Below are positions 15,331 through 26,156 of a stretch of DNA of 64,000 nt, piece after piece. Within the stretch, counting starts at the first letter, position 1; each line of letters opens with the position of its first letter. Source of the stretch: Chitinophagaceae bacterium (GTDB lineage Bacteria; Bacteroidota; Bacteroidia; Chitinophagales; Chitinophagaceae); assembly GCA_016786885.1 (NCBI GenBank), contig JAEUVO010000049.1:1-64000 (forward strand). Reading direction: 5' to 3'. The notes beneath the pieces are model-generated. The model saw only the letters and a program-made list of their open reading frames with translations. It did no database searches and was not told the origin of the DNA. Both the position numbers and the translations under genes were made by a program.

Positions 15331-15360
15331 AAAAACCTCGTTATAAACGAGGTTTTTTTA
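15331..15360. terminator. Bidirectional intrinsic terminator
   Basis: AAAACCTCGTT, a TATA loop and AACGAGGTTTT, with A-tract before and T-tract after. It serves both the esterase gene and the convergent receptor gene. Confidence 0.85.
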
Positions 15361-15378
15361 TAGAATCAATTATTGAGA

Positions 15379-18300
15379 TTAGTTGAACAGGTATCTTAAA
15401 CCAAACTGTACAGAGTAAGTAGAAGATACACTTACATTATCCCTGAAAGTCCTGGTAACCATATCACCATTTGCAACGGCCAGCTTGAAAGTAGGAACAA
15501 CTGTGCCGCCCGGAACCAACGAAGTCGGGTTTTGAGGAATAAGGATAGAACTTGCATTGATAGATTTCAGTTTACCCCAGCTTGCGTTGATCATGTTGCC
15601 AAAGTTGAATATATCGAGGGTGAACTGTATGGTGTTCTTGTTCTTGCCAACCTTAGCAAAAATATCCTGCATGAATTTCAGGTCAACCCTGTTAAGCCAT
15701 GGTATTTGAGCACCATTACGCTCAGCATACTGACCGCGGTGAGCTCTCAGGTATTTATCCTGTTGAATAAAATTCTCAAACAAGGTGCGCTGAGCTGCCT
15801 GGTCGTATACCACACCATTTTGAGTATGGCTTACAAACTGCATTTGCTGTACCTGTGCAATAGTAGGGATGTAGATAAGATCATTACCGTTTACACCGTC
15901 TCTGTTAAAGTCTGCACCATATACATAAGAGAACCTGCCGGCAATACCGCCATTATAGATCAGTGAGATAGTAGTAGCCAGGTGTTTGAAGTATTCTTTA
16001 CGATAAGAAACTAAACCCACTACACGGTCAGGAAATACATAATCAGTATATCCCATTGCTGGAGAATTAGAGCCATTTACGGTACTGGTTATCTGCCATG
16101 CGGAAAGTGGCTGGTCGCCACCACCATCATGCAGATTGCCTGCTAATGATTTTGTGTAAGCGACAGAAGCATAGAATCCTTTGCTGAATGGTTTTTCAAT
16201 TTTAGCAGTTAATGAGAAATAATAACCTCTTGTACCATTTCTAATCAGGATCGGGTTGAATGCAGTTGTTCCGCCAACAGTAGGTACACCAGCTGAGTTC
16301 AGTGTATTGATAAACCTTGTAGGCACAGTAGCGCCATACATGACCCTGCTATCCGGATAACCGGCAACATTCAAAGGTGACCCGCTTTGCAGGTTGGGGT
16401 TGGTAAAGAAAGCTGTATTGAGGTCTTTGGTGAATAAAGCTTCAAGAGTACCAACCAAACCACCGGGCAATTTGCCATCCATGGCCAAAGTTGATTTCCA
16501 AGATTGTGGGAATTTGAAATCGGGATCCAGCGCTGTTACAGACTGGGGTACAAGGGTACCTGCAGCAGGAACAGTAGCAGGACGATAAGCAGCCGGATCA
16601 GGATTGAATGGGCCAGGTGTATTAGCCTGCCCGTTAAATGCCTGTGTGATCTGGATCATACCATTATCACCTGACTGGCTAACTATCCATACAAATGGCA
16701 CCCTGCCGCTGAAAACTCCCGTTCCTCCACGAATTTGAAGGGAACGATCTCCGTAAAGATCCCAGTTGAAGCCTATTCTCGGAGACCACATCAATCTAGT
16801 TTTTGGCAATAGGCCGGTATTCATCTTTATACCATCTGAAAAAGTAAGACCAGCTACAAGTGGATTTGTTATCACCTGGGGAACGTCAGGATAAGTCGGG
16901 CGGTCCACTCTTAATCCGAATGTAAAACGGAAGTTTCTGTTCAATGTTATTTCATCCTGTGCATATAAAGCTAATTGTGCAAACTTGAAAGAAGAAAAAG
17001 CCGGCGCAAAATCTTTTGACAAAGAATAAGTAATAGCAAAATCTCTTGGTTTTGCACGGAGGGCCGGGTTAGGGTTCAGTGCACTGGCAAAATCAGCCCA
17101 GGTATTGAAGACATAATAGCTGGTAGCAAAACGTTGGAAACCATTGATCGTTTCACTCAGCTCAAACTGTCCACCCACTGTCCAGTTATGTTTACCGGTA
17201 GTCCAGGTAAGGTTATCGATTACTGAATAAGTTTTTACTTTTCTCAGATTCCCAAAACTGAATGGTTCATAACCAAAAGATGTATAAGGAGCCGAAGTGG
17301 ATACCCCAGTTGTGCTTAAGATATCAACAAAAGGAAATGTCTGGCTGTCAGACTCACGGGAATCGTTCTGGTATGTATAAGTACCACGAAGTGTATTCGC
17401 AATTCTTCCCCATGTTGAGTTGAGTTCAGCTGCTAAAGAATAAAGATTGGCTCCCTGGAAATAATTTGAGTTTTTATACCAGAGAGTGTTGTTATTGGTA
17501 CGGCCCAGACCTGAAGCATAAGTGAAACCAGCCCCTGTTGTAGATGAACTTGGGCCATTAGGCTCACCGCCTTCTACCTGGCTGTAGCGTATATTGAACC
17601 TGTGTTTTGAGCTGATGTTCCAGTCAAGACGAAGCAAATATTTTGTTCTTTCAATATCAGGAGTATAATTATCAAACGGACCAGTCTCGTAACCATAGTT
17701 TGTAAGCAGGTAGCTGCTTATCGCATTTAACGAGTCAGCAGTGGGACGGGCAATATTAGGAGAGCTTCCGAAAGTTGCACCTGCAGTAGCTGCTAAAAGT
17801 GTTTGGATTGTTTTTGGTTGTTTTTCTGTTTCATAATTAAAGAAGAAAAACAGTTTGTTCTTGATGATGGGGCCACCAATGCGGAATCCATATTGTTTGA
17901 ATTCTTCAGCAGGCCTTGTAAAGTATGTTTTCTCCACCCTGCGGCCACGGTGTCTTTCATTTCTGAAGTAGGTATATACAGAACCGGTGAAAGTGTTTGT
18001 TCCGGATCTTGTTACCGCATTTATAGCACTACCAATAAAACCTGTCTGACGGATATCAAAAGGAGTAAGATTCACAGATATTTCTTCCAGTGCATCCAAT
18101 GATATAGGAGCACCACCTGCAGGAAGATTGCTGCCGATACCGAAACTGTTATTAAAGTCAGAACCGTCTACAGTAAAGTTGTTCTGCCTGTAGTTACCAC
18201 CACCAATTGAGGCACCATTTGATTGTGGTGTGGCACGGGTAAGATCGTTTATGCTTCTGCTGATCGTTGGAAGCTGGTTGATCTGGCGGATACCGATATT

Positions 18301-18714
18301 GGTTACAGAACCGGTTCTGCTGGCATTCAGCACTGAACTTCTTCTGCCTGTAGTAATAACAACATTCTCCAGAGAGGCTGTTGTTTTAGTCAACAAGGGA
18401 TTTAATAAAAATGACTCTGCCAGTTGCAGGTAGACATTTTCGTGTTTATCTGCTTCATGACCTACAAAGCTTATTTCTATAAGATAAGGGCCGCCTACCC
18501 GCATATTCTGGATAGAAAACGTACCACCTGCACGGGAAACAGTTGTGTATTTAGTTCCGGAGGGCTGGTGAGTGGCAACAATTGTTGCTCCTACAAGGGG
18601 CTCATCAGCGTTGTTTTTAACCGTACCATTAATGGCCGAGGTAGTTATCTGGGCAAAAAGCAAGGGACTGGCCGCAAGGGCTACTACAAACAATAAGACT
18701 ATTCTCTTAAGCAT
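15379..18714 (-). CDS. Oar-like TonB-dependent receptor
   Basis: An 1111-residue outer-membrane protein. A signal peptide (about 1-21) is followed by a carboxypeptidase-regulatory-like beta-sandwich (about 25-105, INGTVKNNADEPLVGATIVA), a plug domain (about 120-240, with VDGSDFNNSFG) and a large 22-strand barrel ending in STYSVQFGLRYLFN. The layout matches Oar-type receptors, which take up or present large substrates with TonB energy. No SusD-like partner lies next to it, so it is not a SusC/SusD pair. It is transcribed alone. The ligand is unknown. Confidence 0.9.
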   Translation of the reverse strand: MLKRIVLLFVVALAASPLLFAQITTSAINGTVKNNADEPLVGATIVATHQPSGTKYTTVSRAGGTFSIQNMRVGGPYLIEISFVGHEADKHENVYLQLAESFLLNPLLTKTTASLENVVITTGRRSSVLNASRTGSVTNIGIRQINQLPTISRSINDLTRATPQSNGASIGGGNYRQNNFTVDGSDFNNSFGIGSNLPAGGAPISLDALEEISVNLTPFDIRQTGFIGSAINAVTRSGTNTFTGSVYTYFRNERHRGRRVEKTYFTRPAEEFKQYGFRIGGPIIKNKLFFFFNYETEKQPKTIQTLLAATAGATFGSSPNIARPTADSLNAISSYLLTNYGYETGPFDNYTPDIERTKYLLRLDWNISSKHRFNIRYSQVEGGEPNGPSSSTTGAGFTYASGLGRTNNNTLWYKNSNYFQGANLYSLAAELNSTWGRIANTLRGTYTYQNDSRESDSQTFPFVDILSTTGVSTSAPYTSFGYEPFSFGNLRKVKTYSVIDNLTWTTGKHNWTVGGQFELSETINGFQRFATSYYVFNTWADFASALNPNPALRAKPRDFAITYSLSKDFAPAFSSFKFAQLALYAQDEITLNRNFRFTFGLRVDRPTYPDVPQVITNPLVAGLTFSDGIKMNTGLLPKTRLMWSPRIGFNWDLYGDRSLQIRGGTGVFSGRVPFVWIVSQSGDNGMIQITQAFNGQANTPGPFNPDPAAYRPATVPAAGTLVPQSVTALDPDFKFPQSWKSTLAMDGKLPGGLVGTLEALFTKDLNTAFFTNPNLQSGSPLNVAGYPDSRVMYGATVPTRFINTLNSAGVPTVGGTTAFNPILIRNGTRGYYFSLTAKIEKPFSKGFYASVAYTKSLAGNLHDGGGDQPLSAWQITSTVNGSNSPAMGYTDYVFPDRVVGLVSYRKEYFKHLATTISLIYNGGIAGRFSYVYGADFNRDGVNGNDLIYIPTIAQVQQMQFVSHTQNGVVYDQAAQRTLFENFIQQDKYLRAHRGQYAERNGAQIPWLNRVDLKFMQDIFAKVGKNKNTIQFTLDIFNFGNMINASWGKLKSINASSILIPQNPTSLVPGGTVVPTFKLAVANGDMVTRTFRDNVSVSSTYSVQFGLRYLFN

Positions 18715-18873
18715 AAAGATTGGTTTTCGGTTGCAAAGAAAGGGAATATTTCCAAATTAAATATAGGCAAATATTAACAAACCAGTATTGAAATGTAACG
18801 CTTTAGAAAGACAACAGGTTGCCCCTGTTCGCTGCCCTTATATCTTTAAAACTTCCTGCCCGTTTCTTTGTTC

Positions 18874-18881
18874 TATTTTTG
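18874..18881 (+). promoter_or_regulatory. Candidate -7 box (TATTTTTG) for ribBA
   Basis: TATTTTTG lies 14 bases before the ribBA ATG at 18896. An upstream in-frame ATG at 18788 would place the promoter inside the coding region, which supports the shorter protein. Confidence 0.45.
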
Positions 18882-18895
18882 CAAAAATTACAGCG

Positions 18896-20107
18896 ATGTT
18901 TGATTCAATTGAGAGTGCTATTGAGGACATAAAGCAGGGCAAATTGGTAGTTGTGGTGGACGATGAAGACCGTGAAAATGAGGGGGATTTTGTTACTGCG
19001 GCCCGGAATGTGACCCCGGAAGTAATCAATTTCATGAGCAAACATGGGCGGGGCCTCATTTGTGCCGCTTTGCCCGAGGAACGTTGTGATGAACTGGGGC
19101 TTGACCTGATGGTCAATAATAATACGGCCCTGCATGAAACAGCTTTTACCGTTTCTGTAGACTTACTTGGTCATGGTTGTACTACCGGCATCTCAGCCCA
19201 GGACAGGGCCAAAACCATCCAGGCATTGATCGATCCCAAAATAACACCCTGCGACCTTGGCCGGCCGGGGCATATTTTCCCTTTGCGGGCCAAAAAAGGA
19301 GGGGTTCTTCGCAGGGCTGGCCACACAGAAGCGGCGGTAGACCTGGCTCGTCTTGCCGGATTTAGTAACCCCGTTGGCGGTGTTCTGGTTGAAATAATGA
19401 ATGAGGATGGAACCATGGCCCGGTTGCCGGAATTATTGGAAGTGGCTAAAAAGTTTGATTTTAAAATAATTACAATAAAAGACCTGATCGAATACCGGAT
19501 CAAATCCGATTCGCTGATAGAAGAAGTGGTGAGAGTGGATATGCCGACACAATTTGGCAACTTTCAGCTGGTAGCATTTAAAGAAAAGAATTCTTCCAAT
19601 GAACACCTCGCTTTATTGAAAGGAACCTGGGAAAAAGATGAACCAGTGATGGTACGGGTTCACTCTTCTTGTTTTACAGGAGATATCCTCGGCTCACTTC
19701 GTTGCGATTGTGGCGAACAGTTGCATAAGGCAATGGAGATGGTGGAAGCTGAAGGTAAGGGAGCTATTTTGTATATGAACCAGGAGGGCAGGGGGATCGG
19801 TCTCCTGAATAAATTAAAAGCTTACCGGTTGCAGGAACAGGGAATGGATACAGTGGAAGCAAATCTTCATCTTGGATTCCAGATGGATCAGCGGGATTAT
19901 GGTATAGGTGCACAAATATTAAGACATCTTGGAATTACCAGGCTCAGACTGATGACAAATAATCCTAAAAAGAGAGTAGGGCTTATCGGGTATGGACTTG
20001 AAATTGTTGAAAATATTCCCATTGAGGTCTGCCCGAATGAGCATAACGAAAGATACCTCCGCACTAAAAGAGATAAGCTGGGACATGAAATATTAGATAA
20101 GAAATAA
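18896..20107 (+). CDS. ribBA: Bifunctional RibBA (DHBP synthase / GTP cyclohydrolase II)
   Basis: A 403-residue fusion for two entry steps of riboflavin synthesis. The N-terminal half (about 1-200) is 3,4-dihydroxy-2-butanone-4-phosphate synthase, with [10 protein letters not shown] and the R-x-GHTEA block. The C-terminal half (about 205-403) is GTP cyclohydrolase II, with [20 protein letters not shown] holding the three zinc cysteines and [16 protein letters not shown] holding the catalytic region. Both active sites look complete. The start [15 protein letters not shown] is the family N-terminus; a 36-residue extension from 18788 is not. I see no FMN riboswitch upstream. The gene is monocistronic and ends 14 bases before the convergent tamB stop. 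Confidence 0.95.
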   Translation: MFDSIESAIEDIKQGKLVVVVDDEDRENEGDFVTAARNVTPEVINFMSKHGRGLICAALPEERCDELGLDLMVNNNTALHETAFTVSVDLLGHGCTTGISAQDRAKTIQALIDPKITPCDLGRPGHIFPLRAKKGGVLRRAGHTEAAVDLARLAGFSNPVGGVLVEIMNEDGTMARLPELLEVAKKFDFKIITIKDLIEYRIKSDSLIEEVVRVDMPTQFGNFQLVAFKEKNSSNEHLALLKGTWEKDEPVMVRVHSSCFTGDILGSLRCDCGEQLHKAMEMVEAEGKGAILYMNQEGRGIGLLNKLKAYRLQEQGMDTVEANLHLGFQMDQRDYGIGAQILRHLGITRLRLMTNNPKKRVGLIGYGLEIVENIPIEVCPNEHNERYLRTKRDKLGHEILDKK

Positions 20108-20121
20108 AAACTTGTTTCACT

Positions 20122-23100
20122 TTACAATTGGTCAGCCGATTTTTTTTCTGCCTCTGTTTTTTGTTCCGCTTCAGCAGGTTGCTGCACTTTTTTCTTTCTT
20201 CTGAATAGGTCGCCAAGTTTGTCAAAATCCTTTTTGAAAGAGATACTTCCGCCTGCCCTTCTTGCTCTCGCAGTAGAAGTATTGGAAGAAGTGGTCAGGT
20301 AGTCCGTGTTTTCCCGGTAAAAAAAGGAAGCCCTGATAGTACCACTTTGGTTTATCAGCCATTCCATCGTTACATCAGGCAATAGTTGAATATTTTGCTG
20401 CAGGCTCGATTGTGACTGACTTAATGGGGCATCAAATCCCACACCGGTGGAAATGATAAACCGGTTATTGAAGAATGAGCGGCCTATAGAAAAGTTTACA
20501 TTACTGCCAAGATTAAGTGCCGTTTTACTCTCGTCTACCAGATTTCTGTTGTAAATAGATGTGTTCAGGTTGATATTGTATTTATCGCTTTTTAAGAGAT
20601 TGCCCAATAGTTTATTGATCTGATCGCTGAGTACACTCAGTAGCATTCCTGATATAGTACCTACTCCCAATCCATTTCCACTTATATCTCCGGCCAGTTC
20701 ACTTGGTGCAAAACTGTTAAAAACGATAAGATAGGTAACCTGCCTGTTGATCTCGTTGGGATTTTTTTGCATTTGTTGCACAATTAGAGCAAGCTCAGGA
20801 TCATTAGCCGCCACACTGTTGCCAGGGAAATCGAGTGCAAAATTTATCGCCGGTTTAAATAGTTTATCTGTAAGGGAAGCGACTACGTATACATCTCCAC
20901 GGGCATTGCCTATGCCGGAAGTGAGGTTAAGAGAGTTTGCAAGGGGAGCAAAACTTACTTTCTCTGCCTTGTAGACGGCTTCAAATTTTATGTTAGCATC
21001 ATAGGGATTTCCATTCCATTCAATATAATTTACGCTTCCTTTTCTTATTTCAAATGGTTTTTTAAAAAAGGATTGAAAGGTAAAAAGATAGCTTCCTTCC
21101 TCAATGTCAAAACGACCACGCAAAGTAAGGGGCTCTGCCGTACCCGAACGGATATTGAGTGTGCCGGATCCTTTTCCTTTTATCTCGTCACCGGTGAGTT
21201 CGTCGAGTACCACTTTTACAGTAACCATAGGATTGGCTGTAACCTCTACGTCGTACACAATACTTGTTTCATTTACTTTGATATCTTCTTCAGTCATTTC
21301 CCGTCCATACTTTCTTTCTACCAGAAAATCCGCAATGCCTGTTTCCCTGCTGGAAGAGGAAGGCAAAGTGATAAAGCTGCTGTCTTTATCAGAAGCATTT
21401 GCATTAATGGTCATTACCATGTCTGATTGAGGCCCTCTTAACTGTAATATTCCGGTGCCTTTTACATTACCATAAAATTGTTTGTTGTCATTATACGTTG
21501 TTCTTAATAATTGTACTGGAAGGTTTGGCGTTTCTCCTGTACCTGCTTCTCCTGGTTTTCTTGGTCTGCGGGTAGATATATCAAGATCATAGAACATGTT
21601 TTTGAATGACTCATGATCTATCCCGCCTGTTATATATATAGGATTGCGGGTTACCGTATCAGTAAGAACAATTCCATCAAGATCTATTTTTTCTTTTGTC
21701 AGCTCTATATCTGTGTCCTGTATTTTATAGTAGCATTGTGTAAAGTTCACTCTGAGTCCCGCATCTTTTAATCTGCCTTTACCACTTACACCGAGATTAT
21801 TGAACTCACCAGTTATGTCAATATCACCTGTCAGGAAACCCTGCATATCCGAGAATAAAGTGCCAAGAAAACGCTCCAACACTTTTATGGGGAATGTTTT
21901 TGCTTTTAATGAGATGATATTGTTTTTTGCTTTTTCGGGGTCACCAAAGAAAAGATGAAGGTTATATGCAAGGCTATTTTCTTCGTTTACGGTATTGCCA
22001 TTTATTTTAAGTTCTTTGGTCTTGTTGTCATAGGCGACGATTGCTTTTAGCTCGCCTATGGAATCATTATCAAGCCGGAGAAATTTTGTCTGCATATCAT
22101 CAGAGCTGATCTTCATGTGTCCGCCGGGATCCTCAACAAGAATATTCCCCGATAAAAGACCTTCCAGCCTGTTTTTTGGGAGAAAGAAGGGAGCGAAGTC
22201 ATTCAGGTTGACGTTAGCCAATTGCACTTTCAGGTCACTCCAGTTACCTATATCCGATGGTTTTGTTTTTAATACTATCTTCTGTTCACCTTCAGTGAGC
22301 ACTAGCTCTCCCTGCGCTGGGTTATTCTTTCTGAAAATAAGCTCTCCGGTGTCATCTATAGTCCACAACTTGCCATTCACAGTAAATGAAGAAGGATCAA
22401 CATCTATTTTTACTCCATCGTTGTATGTGAGTACCAAGGCATTCAGATTGGCTCTTTCTACGGTCTGGTTTGCCCCGGCATGTATTGATACCCTTGAAGA
22501 ATCATTGCGGGCACTTATCCTTATGTCAGCAGATGGAATACTGAGGCTGTCATTGATTCTTACATTATTTGTTTTGCCCACCAGCAACAGGCTGTCGAAA
22601 TTTCCGCTTGCTATGATCCTTGCGTTATCAAAATTGTACTGTCCGTAATGAAGCTGCGGAATATCAGCAGTGAAGTTCAATTCATTCCTTGAGAGGTTAA
22701 GGTTCCCTTCAAAATGACTGTTATCGAGCCCGGTTATTCCAGGTACAAATAATTTTACATATTCATCTACGTAGTAAGTGTAAATATCAAATTTTATATC
22801 CTGGTTTCGAAGTTGTCTTTTAGGAGGTTTTATATAAGCAGGATAATACCTGTTCAGAAAATAAGTAAAGGCATCAGGCAGGTCTTTAATACTAAAATCG
22901 CCGGTTACCGATGCGGTGAATTCATTAGATACTGCCGTTAGTCTTTTGACACTATCAAGGTAGTTTGACGAAACGATCAATGAGTCAAACGGCAGGCGAA
23001 TGCCATCTTTTCTTATTTCAGCATCAGTAATACTGGCATCACCCAGGAAGTTGTCAATAGTACTGCTCGTAAAATTGAAGTTTAGTTTTCCGCTGAATTC

Positions 23101-24912
23101 GATGCTGTCTTTTGTCAGGTACAGGTTTTTCAGGTTGGCTTTGGTAACATTGGCCAGCAGGTTGAAGCGGGGAGTTTTACTATTAAAATCAATAACCCCG
23201 TTAAGGTCAATTTTTACATTTTCATCATTAATGCTCGCTGCCCCGTCAAATAGTTTTTTGTCCAGTCGTCCTTTTACAGTTACGTTATTATAGCGGTAGT
23301 TCTTGTATTCTGCATAGTGTATAGTTCCGTCTACAAGTGTATTTCTTGTTTTTTCACTAAAGCCTTTTCCTTTCACTGTTCCGTTAAGGGATACTACACC
23401 AATATTTTTATCTCCCAAAAATTCTCCCAGTCTGAAATTATCTGTAGCAATGGAACCGGAATAAACAGGATCCTGTCCTTTGGGAAGCTTCATATTCAGA
23501 TCACTTCTTATTGTACCGAGGTTTGTCTGGATGGTCCCGTATGTTACAAAATCACTGATGAAACCGGTAAAACTTCCTTTGAAAACTACATATTGTATTT
23601 TTTTGAGATCGGGATTATTGATCTTACGGACAGCAGGTACTATTTGCACCGCATCATTATATGTAGTTCTGAAATCGTTGGCTTTAAAATCAATAAAGGT
23701 CTGGTTAATATCAGGCAGGCCTGTTAATGTAATGTCTCCGTTAAGCACAGTACTGTTGCCAGCTTCAACCACCATTTCTCTGCCCACTAAATCATCGATA
23801 GTACCCCTTACCTTTCCTTTCAGCTTGATTTCTTTTTTCCAAGTCTTCAGGGATGGAGCAAAGAAAGCGATGTCATCACTATCGATATATGAATCATCAA
23901 AGGAAGCTGCCAGTTTTACCTTATGGATAAAATCACCCAGGTCACTCATATCGTTGTATGACATGGAAAAGAAATGACGGATATTACTTTTATTAATACC
24001 AAGATCGAGATTATTAAAAGCCATTCCCTGTGGTGTCATTTTCATATCAGCAGACAGGTTCTTTACTTCCAATCCGCTTCGTTCTTTAGCCGTTAGTTTT
24101 AGTTTGGCAAAGACTGTATCACCAATGAAAGTGGAATTATTCAGGTTGGCATTGATATCGGTAAAAAGGATGTGTTGTCCGTCAAAATGTGCATAGGCTT
24201 GCCGGTTCGTTTCCTTATCAGTACTAAATGTCCCATTGATTATCTTCAGATCAGCGATCTTAAAAATGGTCTTTCCTTTATTCCAGGCAGCGGCCGTATC
24301 AGCCTTTTTCTCATTTTTTGCTGATGCAGAGGCTGGTTTTAATTTTGCATAGCTGTGCAAGGCCACAACAGGGTCTTTGATAAGCAAAGAATTGATCTCG
24401 TACTTATTTCCTGATAAAGTAAGATTATTGGCATCAAGGTTTAATGCACCCACTTTTACGGTCATATCCTCACCCAGCCAGGCATCTTTTTTTATGAAAA
24501 TTACATTTCTAAACTCTGCCTTTTTCAGATTGAGTGTTATGCCACTTTTTTTCTTTGTAGTTGTATCGGTTGAGGAAGAAGAGAAATAATCAAAAATGAA
24601 TTGTTGACGCCATACTGAATCACTGCGTTGAAATTTTACAATGGCATTATCGAGACCAATGTATTTTAATTCTATGTTTTTCTTGAAAAAAAACCAATCG
24701 GTAATTTTTACTTTCAGATTTCCGGCATATAGTAAAGTGTCTCCTTTTCGGTCTTCAATAAGCACTCCTTCCAGGTGCATCCGGTTGAACAGTGAAAAAT
24801 CAACATGATTGATGGATATTTTGGTTTGCAGGTCTTTAGAAAGCCGGCTGGTCACCTGTTTGGCTATCCAATTTTGGCCAAAAGGCGTCTGAATGAAAAT
24901 ATATACAGCCAC
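20122..24912 (-). CDS. tamB: TamB-like translocation/assembly module protein (DUF490)
   Basis: A very long (about 1600 residues) envelope protein. It has an N-terminal inner-membrane anchor, repetitive beta-strands typical of the TamB/AsmA group that bridge the periplasm, and the C-terminal DUF490 domain (about 1130-1540, with GSYLFTFQSFFKKPF and LIVQQMQKNPNEINR). TamB proteins work with Omp85 partners or carry lipids between membranes. The tail is Lys/Glu/Ala-rich. The reading frame gives a GTG start at 24912, which would halve the membrane anchor. The frame stays open to TAG at 24976-24978 with no ATG, and the extra codons read LSLKRFKKILKWFFLCLLLL, so the true start is probably a non-ATG codon near 24975 or 24969. 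Confidence 0.85.
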   Translation of the reverse strand: MAVYIFIQTPFGQNWIAKQVTSRLSKDLQTKISINHVDFSLFNRMHLEGVLIEDRKGDTLLYAGNLKVKITDWFFFKKNIELKYIGLDNAIVKFQRSDSVWRQQFIFDYFSSSSTDTTTKKKSGITLNLKKAEFRNVIFIKKDAWLGEDMTVKVGALNLDANNLTLSGNKYEINSLLIKDPVVALHSYAKLKPASASAKNEKKADTAAAWNKGKTIFKIADLKIINGTFSTDKETNRQAYAHFDGQHILFTDINANLNNSTFIGDTVFAKLKLTAKERSGLEVKNLSADMKMTPQGMAFNNLDLGINKSNIRHFFSMSYNDMSDLGDFIHKVKLAASFDDSYIDSDDIAFFAPSLKTWKKEIKLKGKVRGTIDDLVGREMVVEAGNSTVLNGDITLTGLPDINQTFIDFKANDFRTTYNDAVQIVPAVRKINNPDLKKIQYVVFKGSFTGFISDFVTYGTIQTNLGTIRSDLNMKLPKGQDPVYSGSIATDNFRLGEFLGDKNIGVVSLNGTVKGKGFSEKTRNTLVDGTIHYAEYKNYRYNNVTVKGRLDKKLFDGAASINDENVKIDLNGVIDFNSKTPRFNLLANVTKANLKNLYLTKDSIEFSGKLNFNFTSSTIDNFLGDASITDAEIRKDGIRLPFDSLIVSSNYLDSVKRLTAVSNEFTASVTGDFSIKDLPDAFTYFLNRYYPAYIKPPKRQLRNQDIKFDIYTYYVDEYVKLFVPGITGLDNSHFEGNLNLSRNELNFTADIPQLHYGQYNFDNARIIASGNFDSLLLVGKTNNVRINDSLSIPSADIRISARNDSSRVSIHAGANQTVERANLNALVLTYNDGVKIDVDPSSFTVNGKLWTIDDTGELIFRKNNPAQGELVLTEGEQKIVLKTKPSDIGNWSDLKVQLANVNLNDFAPFFLPKNRLEGLLSGNILVEDPGGHMKISSDDMQTKFLRLDNDSIGELKAIVAYDNKTKELKINGNTVNEENSLAYNLHLFFGDPEKAKNNIISLKAKTFPIKVLERFLGTLFSDMQGFLTGDIDITGEFNNLGVSGKGRLKDAGLRVNFTQCYYKIQDTDIELTKEKIDLDGIVLTDTVTRNPIYITGGIDHESFKNMFYDLDISTRRPRKPGEAGTGETPNLPVQLLRTTYNDNKQFYGNVKGTGILQLRGPQSDMVMTINANASDKDSSFITLPSSSSRETGIADFLVERKYGREMTEEDIKVNETSIVYDVEVTANPMVTVKVVLDELTGDEIKGKGSGTLNIRSGTAEPLTLRGRFDIEEGSYLFTFQSFFKKPFEIRKGSVNYIEWNGNPYDANIKFEAVYKAEKVSFAPLANSLNLTSGIGNARGDVYVVASLTDKLFKPAINFALDFPGNSVAANDPELALIVQQMQKNPNEINRQVTYLIVFNSFAPSELAGDISGNGLGVGTISGMLLSVLSDQINKLLGNLLKSDKYNINLNTSIYNRNLVDESKTALNLGSNVNFSIGRSFFNNRFIISTGVGFDAPLSQSQSSLQQNIQLLPDVTMEWLINQSGTIRASFFYRENTDYLTTSSNTSTARARRAGGSISFKKDFDKLGDLFRRKKKVQQPAEAEQKTEAEKKSADQL

Positions 24913-25094
24913 GATAAGCAGCAGTAAGCACAGGAAGAACCACTTCAGTATTTTTTTAAACCGCTTCAGGCTCAGCTATTTAGTGTAAAAGTAAGTAATC
25001 GCTTCCTTAAGGCAAATTCAATACCAATAATAGTGAAAAGCAGGCCGGGAGAAGTACAAACGGGAGAATACCTAAATTGCCTTAAAAATTTATT

Positions 25095-26141
25095 ATGAGA
25101 AAGATCATCCTGCTGCTGTCGCTTTTTATTCTTAACAAAAGTTTTGCGCAGCTGAGCGGGAATAAATTAAGCGATAAATATGTATTGGTAATTCACGGTG
25201 GGGCAGGAACGATATTAAAGAGCCAGATGACACCGGAAAGAGAAAAAGCCTATCAGCTGGCGCTGGAAAAAGCCTTGCAAACGGGGAACGATATTCTTAA
25301 GAAAGGAGGTACTGCATTGGATGCAGTAGAGGCATGTGTCCGCAGTATGGAAGACGATCCTCTTTTTAATGCTGGTAAGGGAGCCGTATTCACTAATGAA
25401 GGAAAGAATGAACTGGACGCTGCTATTATGAACGGAAAAACATTGGGAGCCGGATCTGTTGCAGGAGTTACAACCATACGCAACCCGATCACGGCTGCAA
25501 GGGCAGTGATGGAAAAAAGTCCCCATGTTATGATGACGGGAGCAGGCGCTGAAAAATTTGCCAGTCAACAGGGCCTGGAGATCGTGGATCCTTCTTATTT
25601 CTATACAGAAGCAAGATGGCAGGGATTGCAAAGGGCAAAGCAAGAAGATTCTTTGAAAATGAAATCAGATCATGCTGATACAGCCAGGAAAAGTATGCTC
25701 AAACAGTTGGAGAATAGAGATTACAAATACGGAACCGTTGGTGCTGTTGCATTAGACCGGTATGGCAACCTTGCTGCTGCCACTAGTACTGGAGGGATGA
25801 CAAATAAGAAATTCGGCAGGATAGGCGATGCTCCAATTATCGGGGCCGGTACTTATGCCAATAACAATACAGTTGCTATCAGCGGCACCGGCTGGGGAGA
25901 ATATTTTATACGACTTGTAATGGCCAAAAGTATCAGCGATATGATGGAATTTGGCAAAATGAAACTTAAAGCTGCTGCTGATGAAATGATAATGAAACGA
26001 CTGCCGGCTTTAGGAGGTGATGGTGGTTTGATTGCTGTTGATAAAGAAGGAAATATTGCTATGCCATTCTGTACAGAAGGAATGTACCGTGGCTTTATTA
26101 AAAGCAACGGGGAAAAGGTAATTAAGATTTATAAAGAATAA
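25095..26141 (+). CDS. Exported isoaspartyl peptidase / L-asparaginase (Ntn hydrolase)
   Basis: A 348-residue member of the type 2 asparaginase family, which cleaves isoaspartyl dipeptides and asparagine and activates itself by autoproteolysis. A signal peptide (about 1-18) indicates the periplasm. LVIHGGAGT opens the alpha subunit. KYGTVGAVALD holds the nucleophile Thr214, exposed when the chain is cut after Gly213. STGGMTNKKFGRIGDAPIIG (about 231-250) forms substrate contacts. It is monocistronic and convergent with the gene at 26157. Catalytic residues appear intact. Confidence 0.93.
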   Translation: MRKIILLLSLFILNKSFAQLSGNKLSDKYVLVIHGGAGTILKSQMTPEREKAYQLALEKALQTGNDILKKGGTALDAVEACVRSMEDDPLFNAGKGAVFTNEGKNELDAAIMNGKTLGAGSVAGVTTIRNPITAARAVMEKSPHVMMTGAGAEKFASQQGLEIVDPSYFYTEARWQGLQRAKQEDSLKMKSDHADTARKSMLKQLENRDYKYGTVGAVALDRYGNLAAATSTGGMTNKKFGRIGDAPIIGAGTYANNNTVAISGTGWGEYFIRLVMAKSISDMMEFGKMKLKAAADEMIMKRLPALGGDGGLIAVDKEGNIAMPFCTEGMYRGFIKSNGEKVIKIYKE

Positions 26142-26156
26142 ATTATTTACCTCTTC

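Noticed and set aside
15379..18714. SusC of a polysaccharide utilisation locus
   Set aside because: No SusD-like gene or glycoside hydrolase is adjacent; the domain order is that of an Oar-like receptor.
18788..18895. 36-residue N-terminal extension of RibBA
   Set aside because: RibBA proteins start at the MFDSIE-type segment, and a -7 box lies within the supposed extension.
18715..18895. FMN riboswitch upstream of ribBA
   Set aside because: The conserved riboswitch core sequences and stems are absent.
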